From the NCBI GenBank assembly GCA_008729055.1, contig SDUX01000004.1:2730172-2794171 (forward strand): a stretch of 64,000 bases of DNA. Direction: 5' to 3'. This document shows, piece after piece, positions 10,328-21,714 of this stretch. Under the pieces are notes generated by a model. The model was not told the origin of the DNA. It searched no databases and was given only the letters and a program-made list of their open reading frames with translations. Each line of letters opens with the position of its first letter. Position 1 is the first letter of the stretch. The DNA comes from Pyropia haitanensis (lineage: Eukaryota; Rhodophyta; Bangiophyceae; Bangiales; Bangiaceae). The translations under genes were made by a program, and so were the position numbers.

Positions 10328-11339
10328 AGTGTCCGTGCGGTGAGCGGGGGGGGGGGCGGAGCGCTGGGGGTCCTTGGAGTGGGCGAGCGCGCGGCCGAGG
10401 TCAAGCGCGCTGGAGGCGGGGGGGGGGGGGGGGGGGAGGGGTCGCGCGCCGACGGTGTGGCGAGTGGCTTGGGGTGACCCGCTCAACCTCTTGCGCTCCG
10501 CGGGCACCCCTTTTGTAGCCACGTGCCGCAGGGACCACCAGCCGGCAGCCGCGGGGCAGCTGCGGCTGGGCCCCCCGCGCGCCCGCACCGCTGGGCGCCA
10601 ATGGCGGCGGCGGCAATGGCGGCGCCGCGGTGTGGATCCCTGCCTTGGACGCGGCGTCGTGGTGAACGACACGCCAGGCGGGGGGACGCTCCCGTGCTGC
10701 GGCCTTTTGCGTGAGCGACTCCCCTGGCGCGGGGGTGCGTCGATCCGCTCTTGGTGACTTGGCCTGTGTTGGCACATCCGTTGGCACCACATTGACATGA
10801 TTGACATTGCAACTGATGGCATCCACACGAGGCGGACCGTCCGGGCAGACCCATCATTCATTGGTCTGGGCGCATCGGTGGGTTGCCGGCGCGAGGCCTC
10901 CTTAGGGATGGAAGGGGTGCAGCGGGTGGACCCGTCAAGCGGGTGACCGAGCTGCTCTTCTCCCCCCCCACTGCACGTGGCCGGCCACTCTTGTGCCGCA
11001 GGTGCCCTGTGCTTCTCAGAGCCACCCATAGCTCGACGCCACCAGCTGGGAGCAGAGTCCATCCACCCCTATTGGGCTGCCACGGGCAGGGGGCGTGAAC
11101 CCAGCGAACATTGCCAGCACGACGGCCGCGCCAGCCACGAGGGGCAATCCCGCCGCAGGCCAACCTTTTTCTCCAAACAAACGAGAAGCCTCCGCACACC
11201 CCCAGCGTGGCTTGTCCCTCATGAAAACCTACTTGCGCAGTGGACACCCCACCAGCACGACGGGAGGGAGGGCGGGGGGGGGGGGGGGGGGGGGGGAAGA
11301 GTCAAGCGGACGGCAACGCAACCGCGGAGGGGGGTGGCC
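10328..11339. other. intergenic spacer
   Basis: This is the 5' flank of the GST gene, with a G run at 10419-10436 and a G run at 11274-11296. It has mixed base composition and no coherent coding frame. Confidence 0.4.
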
Positions 11340-11539
11340 TCATGCAAGGCGCGGCGACAGCGGCGGGGCCGCGGCGGCCGCCGCGGCCGGCGGCCGCGTC
11401 AGGTCCGCCTCGAGCCGCCGTGACAGCCGCCGCCCCGCGGCGGCGGCGGCGGCCACCGCCCGCCGCGCGTCGGCGGGCGACGGCACGGGGCGGCCGCCGC
11501 TGCCGCCGCCGCCGCCGCGCGTGCCACCGCCGCCGCCGC

Positions 11540-11581
<42 letters not shown>

Positions 11582-11994
11582 GGACACTGCCGTCAACGCC
11601 CGCGGCGGCCGCGGGGGGGGTGCCACCGCCGCCGCCCGCCGCCGCCGCCGCCCCACCGCGACACGCGGCCGGCCGGCCGTCGTCGGGGGTGGCGGCCGGC
11701 GTCCCCGCCGGCGGCGGCGGCGCCACGGCCGCGGGGGGGGTCACCGCCAGAGCCGCCACTGGCGGCGACGGCGGTGGCAGCGGTGGCGGCGGCGGCAGCA
11801 GCAGCGGCAGCGGCGATAGCCGCCGCCGCCGCGGCGGTGACAACCGCCGCGTCACGCCGCCGGCGGTGGGGGTGACCCGCCGCGGCGGCGGGGGGGTGGC
11901 CGGCGTCGACGCCGGGGCGGGCGGCGGCGGGTGGCCGCTGTCGCTGCCGCCGCCGCGGCGGCCGCCGCGGTCCCCCACGGTGGCAGCCGCCGTA

Positions 11995-12032
<38 letters not shown>

Positions 12033-13403
12033 ATCGGCAGCGGCGGCGGCGGCGGCGGTGGCAGCGTCCCCCTCTGGCGCGGCCGACGGCAGCAGCGCCC
12101 CCCCCCCCGCGGCGGCGACGGCACGCCCCCCCCCGCGGCCAGTGGCGAGCCATTCCGGCCCCCCCCCCCCCCCCCCCCCCTCTGGGGTACCCGCCCCCCC
12201 CGTCTCCCCCTCCGCCACACCCAATGCCGTTGCCACTGCCGCCGCCGCCGCCGCTGCCGCCGCGTCGGCCGCGTCGGCGGCGGCCGCGTCGGCGGCCGCG
12301 TCGGCCACCGCCGCCGCCGCCGCCGCGGCGGCCGCGTCGGCCACCGCCACGTCGGCACGGCCGGCGGCGGCGGCGGCGGCGGTGGCCGCGGCGGCCGCCG
12401 CCGCGGCGGCCGCGTCGGCAACGCCCGCCGCGACCGCCGCCGCCAGCCGGAGGGTGTCCCCGGCCCCGCCAGGCGGTCTGCCGCCGCCGGCCGTGCCGCC
12501 ACGCCCACCGCCACGGCGGCGCCCAACCTCCCCGTCGCCACCGCTACTGCCACCACTACCACCACCACCACCACCACCACCACCGCTACCGCCACCACCA
12601 CCACCGCCGCCACCACTACCACCACCATCACCGTCACCACCACCACCACTACCACCACTACCACCATCACCACCCACACCACCACCAGTGGAAACGGCAC
12701 GCACCGCCGCCGCGTGCACCTCTGCCCCCCCCCACCCCACCCCCCCCCCCCCCCCCCCACCCCTCGCCGCCGCGTCCGCAACCGCCGCGGCGGCGCCGCG
12801 CAGCGCGGCCAGGCGGTCCGTCGCGGCGGCGGTGGCGACAAAGAGCGCCGACAGGGAGCGGCGGCGGCGGTGGTGGCGGCGGGCGGGGGAAGGGGAGGGC
12901 GAGGGGGAGGGGGGGGGCGGGGGGGGGGGCCCACCCCGGGGGGGACGCCACGCCCGGCCGGCCGCGGCGGCCGCGGCGGTGGGGGGGGGGGCGGGGGGGG
13001 GGGGGGGGGGTGCCATACCCGCCAGAGCGGAGGGGGGGGAGGGGGTGTCAAGGGAGGAAAAGAAGGGCGGGGGGGGGGGGGGGGGGGCGCCTGCCGGTGG
13101 GGGGGGGGCTGCCGCGGCGGCGGGGCGGCCCGGCCGAGCGCGCGCGCCGCGGCCGGCGACGGCGTCGGCGGCGGGCGCGTCGGCGACCAAGTCCAAAAAA
13201 AGGGCGGCGTCCAAGTGAGATACCGTGTGGGCGTCGGCGGGGGAGTCGCGCGCCTCCCGGGCGGATCGACGGATCAAGGGGGATCCAGGGCGGCGCGCGC
13301 CGCCTCGACCGGGCGGGGGGGGCGGCCGCCCGTGGCACCGCTCTGGCGGCGCCTCTGCCGCCCCTTCCCCCCCCCCCCCCCACCCCCCTCCCTCCCCCCC
13401 CAC
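11340..13403 (-). CDS. low-complexity Ala/Gly-rich open region, coding strand uncertain
   Basis: A minus-strand frame of 687 codons is open throughout. It has a less repetitive N-terminal part ('SPADAHTVSHLDAALFLDLVAD') and an 'ALFVATAAATDRLAALRGAA' segment. The opposite strand is also open (11095-13218) and ends in a basic 'ATKSKKRAASK' tail that could equally be genuine. Third positions are G/C-rich on both strands, so codon bias does not decide. Long Ala, Gly and Pro runs dominate. I place it on the minus strand only tentatively. No family is recognised, and it may not be a gene. Confidence 0.25.
12540..12690. repeat. (ACC)n microsatellite
   Basis: This is an impure ACC/CCA trinucleotide tract of about 150 bp. 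It reads poly-Thr, poly-Pro or poly-His on the plus strand and Gly-rich on the minus strand. Confidence 0.85.
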
Positions 13404-13435
13404 CCCCCTCCCTCCCCCTCACGCCCAGCCGCCGC

Positions 13436-15744
13436 TCACCCGTCGTACAGGCGCTCGAGCAGCGGGGAGATACCCCCCCCCCCCCCCCACCGTCCCCCCC
13501 CCACCCCCCCCCGCCCCCTCCTCCTCTGCCGCCCCATCCCACGCCCGCCGCTGCCGGTGGCGGCCGGCGCCGTCGCCCCCACCCCCCCCCCCCCCCCCCG
13601 CGGCGCCCGCGGCGCCCCCCGCGACGCCGCCCGCGCGGCGGCGGCGGCGGTCAGCGGCTGCACCGGCGGCCGCCGCGGGCGGGCGCCAAACCCCTTTGCC
13701 GCCGCCACCGCCGCGACCGCCGCGCGCACCGCGCCGCGCGCGGCGCGGCGGCCGGTCGCCGACGGCGGCCGCCGCGCCGCGTCGGCGGCGGCCGCCGCGG
13801 CGGCGGCGGCGAGCGCGGCCGCCACCGCCGGTGGCTCCCGCGCGGTGAGCGCGGCGACCGCCGCCGCCGCGGCGGCCGGCCGCGCGCGGAGCGCCGCGTG
13901 GAGCGCGCCGACCGCCGCGTCGGCGGCGCTCTCCGCGCCGCCGCCGTCGAGGCAGACGGCGGTGAGGAGGAGGGGGGGGAGCCCGCCGCCGAGGAGCCGC
14001 GCCGCCACCGCTTCGACGCGCGCGTCGGGGGGGGGGGGGGGGGGGCGTCGCCCGCGGTGCTGGTGGGGGGGGGGGGGTGGCCACCGCGTCGGCGAGGCGG
14101 GTGAGGACGCCCAGCGCGAGGCGGCACGCCGTCACGTCGGCGGCGCGCACGCACGCGAGCAGCACCGCCCAGACGGCGGCGGTGAGGGCGCCGTCGCCGC
14201 CATACAGGTCCAGGTAGGGGGCGCCGTCGGCGGTAGTCGCGTCGCCGCCGCCGCCACCACCACCGCCGCCGCCGCCGCCACCGCCGCCGCCGCCGCCACC
14301 GCCACCACTGCCACCACCGCCGGCAGCCGCGTCGTCGGTGGGCGACGGCAGCGCCGCGGCGAGCACCTCGGCGGCCGCCCGCCCGAGCAGCGGCCGCGCG
14401 TGCTCCCGCGTCACCCGCAGCAGGTCCGCGACGGCCGCCACGGCCGCCGCGGGCGGCGCGGCGGCGGCGGCGGCGGCGGCGGCCCCCTCCCCCCCCCCCC
14501 GCCGGCGGCACCCACCAGCCGCGCCACCGCCGCCGCCGCGGCGGCGTCGACGGTCGGCGCGACGCCGCCCGCGACCGCCACCGTCGGCGGCGGCGCGTCG
14601 GCGGCTACGTCGCCGCGGTCGGGCACCTCCGCCGCCACCCGCGACAGCAGCGCCGGCAGCGGCGACGCGCCGAGCGCGGCGGCGACCGCCGCGGACCCCG
14701 CGGCGCCGCCGCCCGCCGCCACCGCCGCGCGGCCGAGGACGGCCGCCGACAGCAGCGCGTGCAGCGCCCGGTGGAGGACGTAGTAGAGGACGAGCGGCTC
14801 GGCGGTGGGCGCGCCCGTCGAAGCGGCCGCCGCGACGGCCGACACGGCCGCGGGGGACAGCCCCGGGCTGAGGAGGGTGCCCCCGCGGGTCAGCTCCACC
14901 GCCGAGTGCCGCAGTGACTTGACCCACCCGCGGGTGTCGCCGCCCGGCAGGGACAGGCCGTCGGCAGACACGCCGAGCCGCGCCAGCGCGTCGGCGGCAA
15001 TGGCGACCACGCGCTCGTGGCCGCGGCGGCTGGCCGCCGCCGCGGGCGGCCGGCCCGCGTCGGCGTTGAGGAGGAACGCCACCTCCCGGGCGGTCGGCAG
15101 CGCCAGCGACGGGTCCACGGCGGGGAGGGCGAGGGTGGCGCCGAGCAGGCCCGCCGCGGCGCCCAGGGCGGTCGCGGCGGGGGCGGCGAGGGCAGGCGGC
15201 GGCACCGCCGCCGCCGCCGCGTGGACGCCGCCGTCGGCAACGAGCAGCGCGGCGGCGAGGCCGTCCCGGTCCGCCGCGGAGAGGCCGAGGAGGGCGGCGG
15301 GGGAGGGGAGGGCGGCGGCGGCGGCGGCCACGCCCGCCACCGCGGGGGTGAGGAGGCCCCCCAGCACCCGGTCACGCTCGGCAGTCGAGGGCAGGGGCGG
15401 GGGCGGGGGGGTGCCGCCGCCCGTGTCGCCGGGCGTGGGGGGGGGGGGCGTCGCCGGCGGCACCAGCAGGCGCGTCGTCAGCACCGCCGCCTCGAGCAGC
15501 ACGCACTTGTCGCCAGGGTAGAGCGCGTCGCCGGCGGGCGTGGCCAGCAGCGACGCCACGTGGTCGCACAGCGGCGCCACCAGTGGCAGGAGGTTGTTGT
15601 TGGGCGGCGCCGCCGCCGCGGCGGCCGCCGGCCGCGTCGCTGCCGCCGCCTCGGCCGCCGTCATCCGCCGGCAGATGGCGGCGAGCGCGTGGCACGCCCG
15701 GTTGCGCGCCTCCCGCACGGCCGCCAGCGCGGCGTCGCCGCCGT

Positions 15745-15776
<32 letters not shown>

Positions 15777-17941
15777 GCCCCCCCGGCGGCCGCCGCGGGC
15801 GTGGCGAGCGTCGTCTGGGCCACCAGCGATCGGACGGCGGCGGCGAGTGCCGCCCGGCCGCCGTCGGTGGGCAGCCGGTAGAGGGGCACGAGCGCGCGGA
15901 GGCCCGCCGCCTTGCGCGCCAGCAGCCGCGGGTGGGCGGGCCCGCCGGCGCCGCCGTCGCCGAGGGCGGCCAGCCGCGCAAAGGTGGACTGCGCGGCCGC
16001 CACGACGGGCGGCGTCACCAGCTCTGGCCGCAGCGCGGCGAGGACGCCCTCGACGGCGGGGAGGAGGCCGTCGAGGGCGCCGAGCAGCGCCTCCCCGCCA
16101 GCCTCCCCGCCGCCGCCGCCACCCGGCCGGCTGCCGCCAGCGTCAAACCGCCACAGCCGCCACGACGCGGCCACGGACGGGGGCACGCCGAGGGTGGCCG
16201 CCAGCGGCGCCGCGTCAACGGGGACGAGGGCGGGCGCCGCCGGGCCGGCGGCGTCTGCCAGCCGGTCGGGGCCGTCACGCGTGGCAAACGCGACGGTCGG
16301 CACGGCCGCGAGGAGCTCGTCCAGCCGCGTCAGCACCCACCCCGCCGCGGCGGCGGGGGCCAGCCCCGCCGCGGCGGTTAGGACGCCCGTCGACCGGGAG
16401 CGGAGGTGGGTGAGCGCGGTGCGGAAGCCGTGGCGGTCCAGCCTGGCGCCCACCCCGCTACTGGCGCCGGCGGGGCCCTCGCCGCCACTGTCGCCGTCGT
16501 CATCGCCATCATCGTCGTCCGAGTCGTCCCCCGCCTCATCCCGCAGCACGTCATCGGCGGCAAACCAGTCGGGGTCTGCGTAGGGCGCGGGGAGGAACGC
16601 CGCCACCGCCGTTGGCAGAAACGTCAGCGCCAGGTTGGCCCGCGACGCGGCCACCGCCGCATCGTCGGCGGCGGCGGCGCCGAGGCCGCCCCCCCCAGGC
16701 GCCACGCCGGCGCCGGCCGCCGCCTTGGCCGCCGCCGTAAACAGGAAGCGCCAAAACGGCAGCACCGCCAGCCGGAGCTCAACAGACGGCGCCGCGGACG
16801 CGGCGGCGACCAGCCCCACCCACTCCCGCAGCGCGGAGCCGACGACGGGCACCCCCCCCCGGTCGAGCCCGTGGGCCGACACGGTCGTGTCCCCGTGGGC
16901 GGCCGCCAGGTCCACCGCCACCGCCGCAAAGCGCACGCGGAAGCGGTGGGCGGCGGCACCGCCGGGGCCGCCGCCAGGGGCGGGCGGCAGCAGCCCCCCC
17001 CCTTTGCCGCCACCTCCCCCTTTGCCGCCGCCGCCGCCGCCGCCGCCGTCGCCGCCCGCCGCGGCAGCGAGCGGCAGCAGCAGCGCGTCCCCCCCAAACG
17101 GGGAGGGCGGCGGCTCCTTGCGGCCGCCGAGGGCGTCGAGGCACCCCAGCGCCGCGTCCCGCAGCTCCCCATCCGCGAGGAGCGCCACACACGCGGCGGG
17201 CGCACGGGCGGCGAGCAGCGCCGCCGCGGGCGCCCAGCGCATGTACGCGCGGAGCGCAGACAGGGCGGCGCGCATGCCCCGCGCGTCGCCCGCCGCGTAA
17301 AACGCCTCGGCCGCGCCCGTCACGTACGGGAGGATGGTCGGGAGCGCGTCGGCGAGGGCGGCCGCCAGCTCCGCCCGCCGCGCCGACGTCAGCGCCCCCC
17401 CCGCCGCGTACTCGCTCCCGTGCACGTCGTCGCTGAGCGCGGCGAGCGCGTCGCACACGACGGCCGGCGGGAGCCCCCCGCCGGTGAGGTCGGGGAGGAA
17501 GGACGGCCACGCGGGCGGCCACGTGCGGACGGCGACGCCCGCCAGCAGCGCCGCCGCCTGCGCCGCGCGGAGGTGGGCGGCGGCCGCCGACGGGGCGGCG
17601 GCGGCGGCGCCCGCCGCGGCGGCCAGCGCCAGCGCCCGCACCCGGTCGCGGGCGGGCGGCGGCAGCGCCGGCCAGCGGTCCGTGGCGAGGACCACCCGGC
17701 TGAGCAGGTGGAACGCGAGCATCACCCCCGCCGCGTCGTCGGTGGCGGGGGAGGCGGCGGCGGCGGCAAAGAGGAGCTCCGCCATGCGGATGAGGTCGGT
17801 CGTGGAGGTGTCGGCCTTGAGGGCCTCGAGGTAGCCCGACGCGGCGTGGCGGTCGGCGGGGGTGGCGGCCGCGTCGGTGCCCATCGCGGCGCGCGCCCAG
17901 CCGAGGACGCGAGCCACCACCGCCGCCTCTGCGTCAGACAT
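13436..17941 (-). CDS. XPO5: exportin-5/HASTY-like nuclear export receptor, with two frame breaks
   Basis: The ATG at 17941 ('MSDAEAAVVARVL') opens a HEAT-repeat importin-beta-like protein of about 1500 residues; animal exportin-5 has about 1200, and Ala/Gly inserts explain the excess. Family signs are 'TWPPAWPSFLPDL' (the EWP.hWP motif), 'LRAYMRWAPAAALLA', a repeat pair near residues 200-300, and the acidic loop before 'HGFRTALTHLRSRSTGVL', which lines up with the XPO5 segment following its Asp/Glu loop. The frame is unbroken from 17941 to about 14500. It then shifts at the C run 14489-14500 and back at the G runs 14027-14045/14065-14077, ending '...ISPLLERLYDG' at 13436. XPO5/HASTY carries small structured RNAs (pre-miRNA, some tRNA) out of the nucleus with RanGTP. 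Exportin-T or another family member is less likely. Confidence 0.75.
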
Positions 17942-18641
17942 GGTGGGGGGGAGGGGGGGGCGCGCGGCAACAGCGCGATGCGGGCGCGTGACCTGCTGAT
18001 CGGGCAGGCAAATAGGGAGGCGTGGTGGTCGCGGAAGACACGGGAGGAGGGCGGCGGATGGGGGAGGGAGGTGGTGGATGCGGAAGGAGGATGGTGACCG
18101 CGGTAGGGGTGCGGGGAGCGCGAAAGGCCACCGGGGACGCAGATGACGCGGGGGGTCATTGGTGGAGGACGCTACGGTCACAGCCTCTGTCTGTACGCCG
18201 TTGGGATGCACAGATCAGACGCGCCGCACGATCGAGGGCCGGCCGATGTCGCACGGTCTTTCTGTTGTCCGACTTGCCCTCGTGTACCACCCACCCTACG
18301 GTAGTAGTACAAAACAAAAGATACCGTACAAGTCAATAAAGTAAATTTACCGAGACGGGGAACAACAGCGGACAACTGTACGTACGGCTCTTCCGCGTGA
18401 AAAGTATTCTTGGCTGTGTCCTGTGGATGGTCTGCGCGTCCAAGCTGTGACAAGTGCCACACCATATCCGTTGACGGACAAACCGGCGCGCACGTACGTC
18501 ATGGCGTCTTGGATCCAGCGGGATGCAACCGTTGGGACGACGACGCCGCCGCGTCTCTCTCCCCCCGACCCCTCCCGTGTGCTTTTGTCCCCCCGCTCTG
18601 TTGGCGCGGCGGTGATCCTCCCGCCCGGGAGCACGACCAGC
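17942..18641. promoter_or_regulatory. divergent intergenic region between XPO5 and the FkbM-like gene
   Basis: This head-to-head spacer of 700 bp must hold both promoters. Its middle (18295-18355) is the most AT-rich part, with AATAAA-like and TAAATTTA stretches. No TATA box can be assigned with confidence. An in-frame upstream ATG for the right-hand gene lies at 18501. Confidence 0.4.
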
Positions 18642-19773
18642 ATGGCCGACCGTGCCTGCCTCCCCGTCCGCGCCGGCCGGGTGCTGGCGGCGGCGGCGCT
18701 CTTCCTGGGCGGCGTCCTCGTCGGGCGTCACCTCCCCCCCCTGGCGCTGCCTGCGTTGGGCCTCGCCGCCGGCGGCGGGGCCCCCCCCGCCCCCCCCACC
18801 GGCGCCGCGGCCGCGGCGGTGCTGCGCTTCCCCCCCGCCCTCGCCCGCGTGCGCATCAACGTGGGCCCCAACCACGACCCGCTGACGCCGCCCGCCGACG
18901 ACCCCACCGCCGGCGTGCTCGCCGTCGAGGCGCAGCTGGGCGTGGCCGCGGCGCTGCGGCGGCGGCTCGGCCGCGCCCACCCGCACCGCTTCTTTGTCAT
19001 TGCCGCGGCGCTCGCGGGCGAGCCGCACGTCGGCTTCCGCTCGCTGCACGTGTACAACCGGGGGGGGGAGTCGTCCAGCTTGGCCGCCGCGCGCCCAGAC
19101 CGCCCGTGGGCGGCGGTGGGTGCGGACCGCCGGCTGGGGGGGGGGGTCGAGTTTGTGCCCGTCCTGACGCTGGGGCGGCTGCTGCGGGCCATCCCGGCGG
19201 GCATCGCGATTCCGCTGCTAAAGATTGACGCGCAGGTGGGTGGGCGGGGCGTGCAGTGGGGTGGGGTGGGATGGGCTGGGGTGGGGTGGGATGGGCTGGG
19301 GCGGAGTGGAGGGGGGGTGGGGCAGAGGGCCAGAGGGAATCGTGGCGGGACGGGCTGAGTAGGGGGATGGGATGGGCCATGGGGGGGGGGGGGGGCTGAC
19401 ACGCCTGCGCTTTCCGTGTTGCCCTTGCGTCACTTGGATGCTTTTGTTCTTCTGGGGCAATGCTGCACGGGACTTGACCGCCCTCGTCCTGCATCCCCCC
19501 CGGTCCCCCTCCCCCCCCCCCCCCCCCACACCCCCCCAGGGCTTTGACTTGACCATCATCAAGAGCGCCGACCGATCCGCGCTACGCCGCGTAGACCGGG
19601 TGATGGCCGAGGTGTACGAGAACAACAAAAACTATCAGCTGCCCGACGGGGTAGTCAACGACCTGCACGCGTGGGTGCCCCACATGGCGCGCATGGGCTT
19701 TGCGCTCGTCAACGTGTCCCTGCCGGGCGGCGGCGAGGGCGACGCCTTCTTTGACCGCGTCGGCGACCCGTAG
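18642..19773 (+). CDS. FkbM-like methyltransferase with N-terminal membrane anchor
   Basis: There are two exons, 18642-19235 and 19540-19773. The 304-bp intron (GTGGGT...CAG) splits 'LLKIDAQ' from 'GFDLTIIKSA', giving 275 residues. Residues 12-45 are a hydrophobic signal anchor after a short basic N-terminus, so a type II membrane protein in the secretory pathway is likely. 'LKIDAQGFDLTIIKSA' is the lK.D.eG.e..il.ga motif of FkbM-type SAM methyltransferases, and 'VDRVMAEVY' follows as expected. The glycine loop is unusual: 'VRINVGPNHDP' stands where 'fDvGaN.G' is normal. The protein may methylate a sugar, or may be a diverged, possibly inactive member. An in-frame ATG at 18501 would add 47 residues ahead of the anchor; I prefer 18642 because the anchor is then N-terminal. 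Confidence 0.75.
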
Positions 19774-20116
19774 CGGCCCCGTCCCGTCGGTGCTTTGTTG
19801 GCGGTCGGGGGGGCGGCTGCTGCCCCGCGGAGCCCGCGCGTGGTGGCGGCGGCGGCGGCGGCGTAGCCATTGTCGTCCCCTCCCGACGCCATCATCGACA
19901 CCTCGGGCGCCCCCTGTCGTGTCGTGTCGTTGCAGTCGCTGGAAGCAGCAGGTCGGGGTGGGGGGGGGGGGGGGGGCGGCAGGGCAAGGTGGGGCAGCCT
20001 GGCGGGTGGGCAGGGGAGAGGGGGGGATGGGGTGGTGGCGGGCCACCGGCAATGTCGGATCGTGGCGCACAGCGTTGCCGCCGCCGGGCGGGAGAGGGTA
20101 GTCGGCCGCGAGCGGG

Positions 20117-20196
20117 TCAGGCCGGAGCCGGCGGTGGTGGGGGTGGTGGTGGTGGTGGTTGCGGTGGTGGTGGTGGTGGCGACGGCGCCGACGGCG

Positions 20197-20234
<38 letters not shown>

Positions 20235-21256
20235 GGTGGTGGTGGTGGTGGTGGTGGTGGTGGCGGTGGTGGTGGTGGCGGCGACCGTGGCGGCAGCGTC
20301 GCCGCTGCTGACACTGCCGACGCCGGTGGTGGGGGTGGCGGCCGCACGGCCGCAGGGGGAGCGCCCACGGACACGGTGACGGTAACGCTGCCCGGCGCAA
20401 GCGGCGGCGGCGGCACCGCCTGCGGCGGCGGCACCGGCGGCGGCGGCGGCACCGCCTGCGGCGGCACCGGCGGCGGCGGCGGCGTCGGTGATGGAGGGGG
20501 CGACGGCCGCACCGCGGCGGCGGCGGCGGCGAGCAACCCCCCCGTCTTCCCCCCCTTGCCCGACAGGCGCGCGGCGGTCGCGGCGGCCGCGGCGGGCGCG
20601 CCGACGTGCGCGACGCCCCAGCCCGCGGCGGCCGCCGCGGCGGCGACGAGGAGGGTGGTGCGGTGGCGGGGGCGCCAGCCCGTCGCGGCCTTGGCCAGCA
20701 GCAGCGAGCAGAGGGTGGGTGGGGGGGGGGGGGCGGCGGCGGGGGGGGGAGCGCCCCGGGGGGGGGGGGGGGTGGGGGGGGTGGCCGGGGGGGGGGGCGG
20801 TGCTGCTCCACCCCGCGCTGTGTCGGTGGTCCCGGGGGGGGGGGCGCCATCGTCCCGGGTGGCGCCGCCGCCCAGAGGGCGTCGGTGAGGAAGGCGCCGG
20901 CGAGGGAGTCTCTGGCAGGCGCCGCTGGTGGCGGAGCGGGTACCGCCGCCGCCGCCGCCACCGCCGCCGCCGTCGGTGCCGCGGCCGGGGCAGATGGCGG
21001 GACCGCCGACGCGGCCGCGGGGTCCCCGGCGGCGGCGGCCGTTGGGAGCGCTGCCGCCGCCGCCGCCGGCGCCGCCGCCGGCGACGGCGCGGCCACGCAC
21101 GCCGGTGCCGCGGACGGCCCGGTGGGAGTGGCCGCCGCCGCCGCCGCTGCGCACAGGGGAGCCGGCGGGCCCGCGGACGTTGCTGCCGGGTTGACCGTTG
21201 CCGCTGCCGCCGGCGGCCATGACGCGGGCAGCGGTTGCGGAGGTGGTGGTGGCGGC

Positions 21257-21287
<31 letters not shown>

Positions 21288-21714
21288 TCAGCGTCCATGC
21301 CGGCGGTGGCGGCAACACCCACGCCGCTCGTCCCGCGGTCGGCGGGGTGGGAGCCGCTTCCGTCGCCGTGGCTGACAGCACCGCCGGCGGGGCCGCCAGC
21401 TTTGTGGTCGCGTCGACGGCCGCCGCCGCGGTGGGCGGCACCGACGGCGGTGGCTGCGTCGGTGCGAGTGGAGGCTGCTCGGGCGCGACACCCGGTGGCG
21501 GCGGCCGCGTCGGCGCCGGCGCCGGCGCTGCCTCCCGCGGCACGGGCGGCCCTGGCGTGCCCACCGGTGGCCGTGCCGGCCCCGGCGACGCGGTCCGCGG
21601 CGACGGCGGCAGCGGCAGCGGCGGCACCGCCGGCGACGCCGGCCACAGGGACACAAAGTAGGGGAGCGCGGCCGCTGCCGGCGGCGGCCATGGCGTCGAC
21701 GGCGGCGGCGCCAT
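20117..21714 (-). CDS. Pro/Ala-rich protein, composite of two frames
   Basis: I do not recognise this gene. From an ATG at 21714, one frame reads 'MAPPPSTPWPPPAAAALPYF' and a long Pro/Ala/Thr-rich region to 'SLAGAFLTDALWAAAPPG' near 20850. Around the G/C runs 20710-20850 a second frame takes over ('TLCSLLLAKAATGWRPRHR'), with a hydrophobic helix ('TTLLVAAAAAAAGWGVAHVG'). It then runs through Pro-rich repeats to a TGA at 20117. The arrangement suggests an extensin-like Pro-rich chain with one internal membrane segment. Opposite-strand frames are open too but read only Gly/Arg runs. The frame could also extend upstream to 22104. Confidence 0.4.
20130..20285. repeat. (GGT/GGC)n microsatellite
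   Basis: This is an impure GGT/GGC trinucleotide tract of about 150 bp. On the minus strand it encodes the poly-Pro end of the overlapping Pro-rich frame. Confidence 0.85.

Noticed and set aside
16406..18097. Plus-strand frame of about 560 codons
   Set aside because: It is the antisense of the exportin-5 N-terminus, which has clear family motifs.
20606..21661. Plus-strand Gly-rich frame of 351 codons
   Set aside because: Gly/Ala strings only. The minus strand reads a more natural Pro/Ala-rich chain with a hydrophobic helix.
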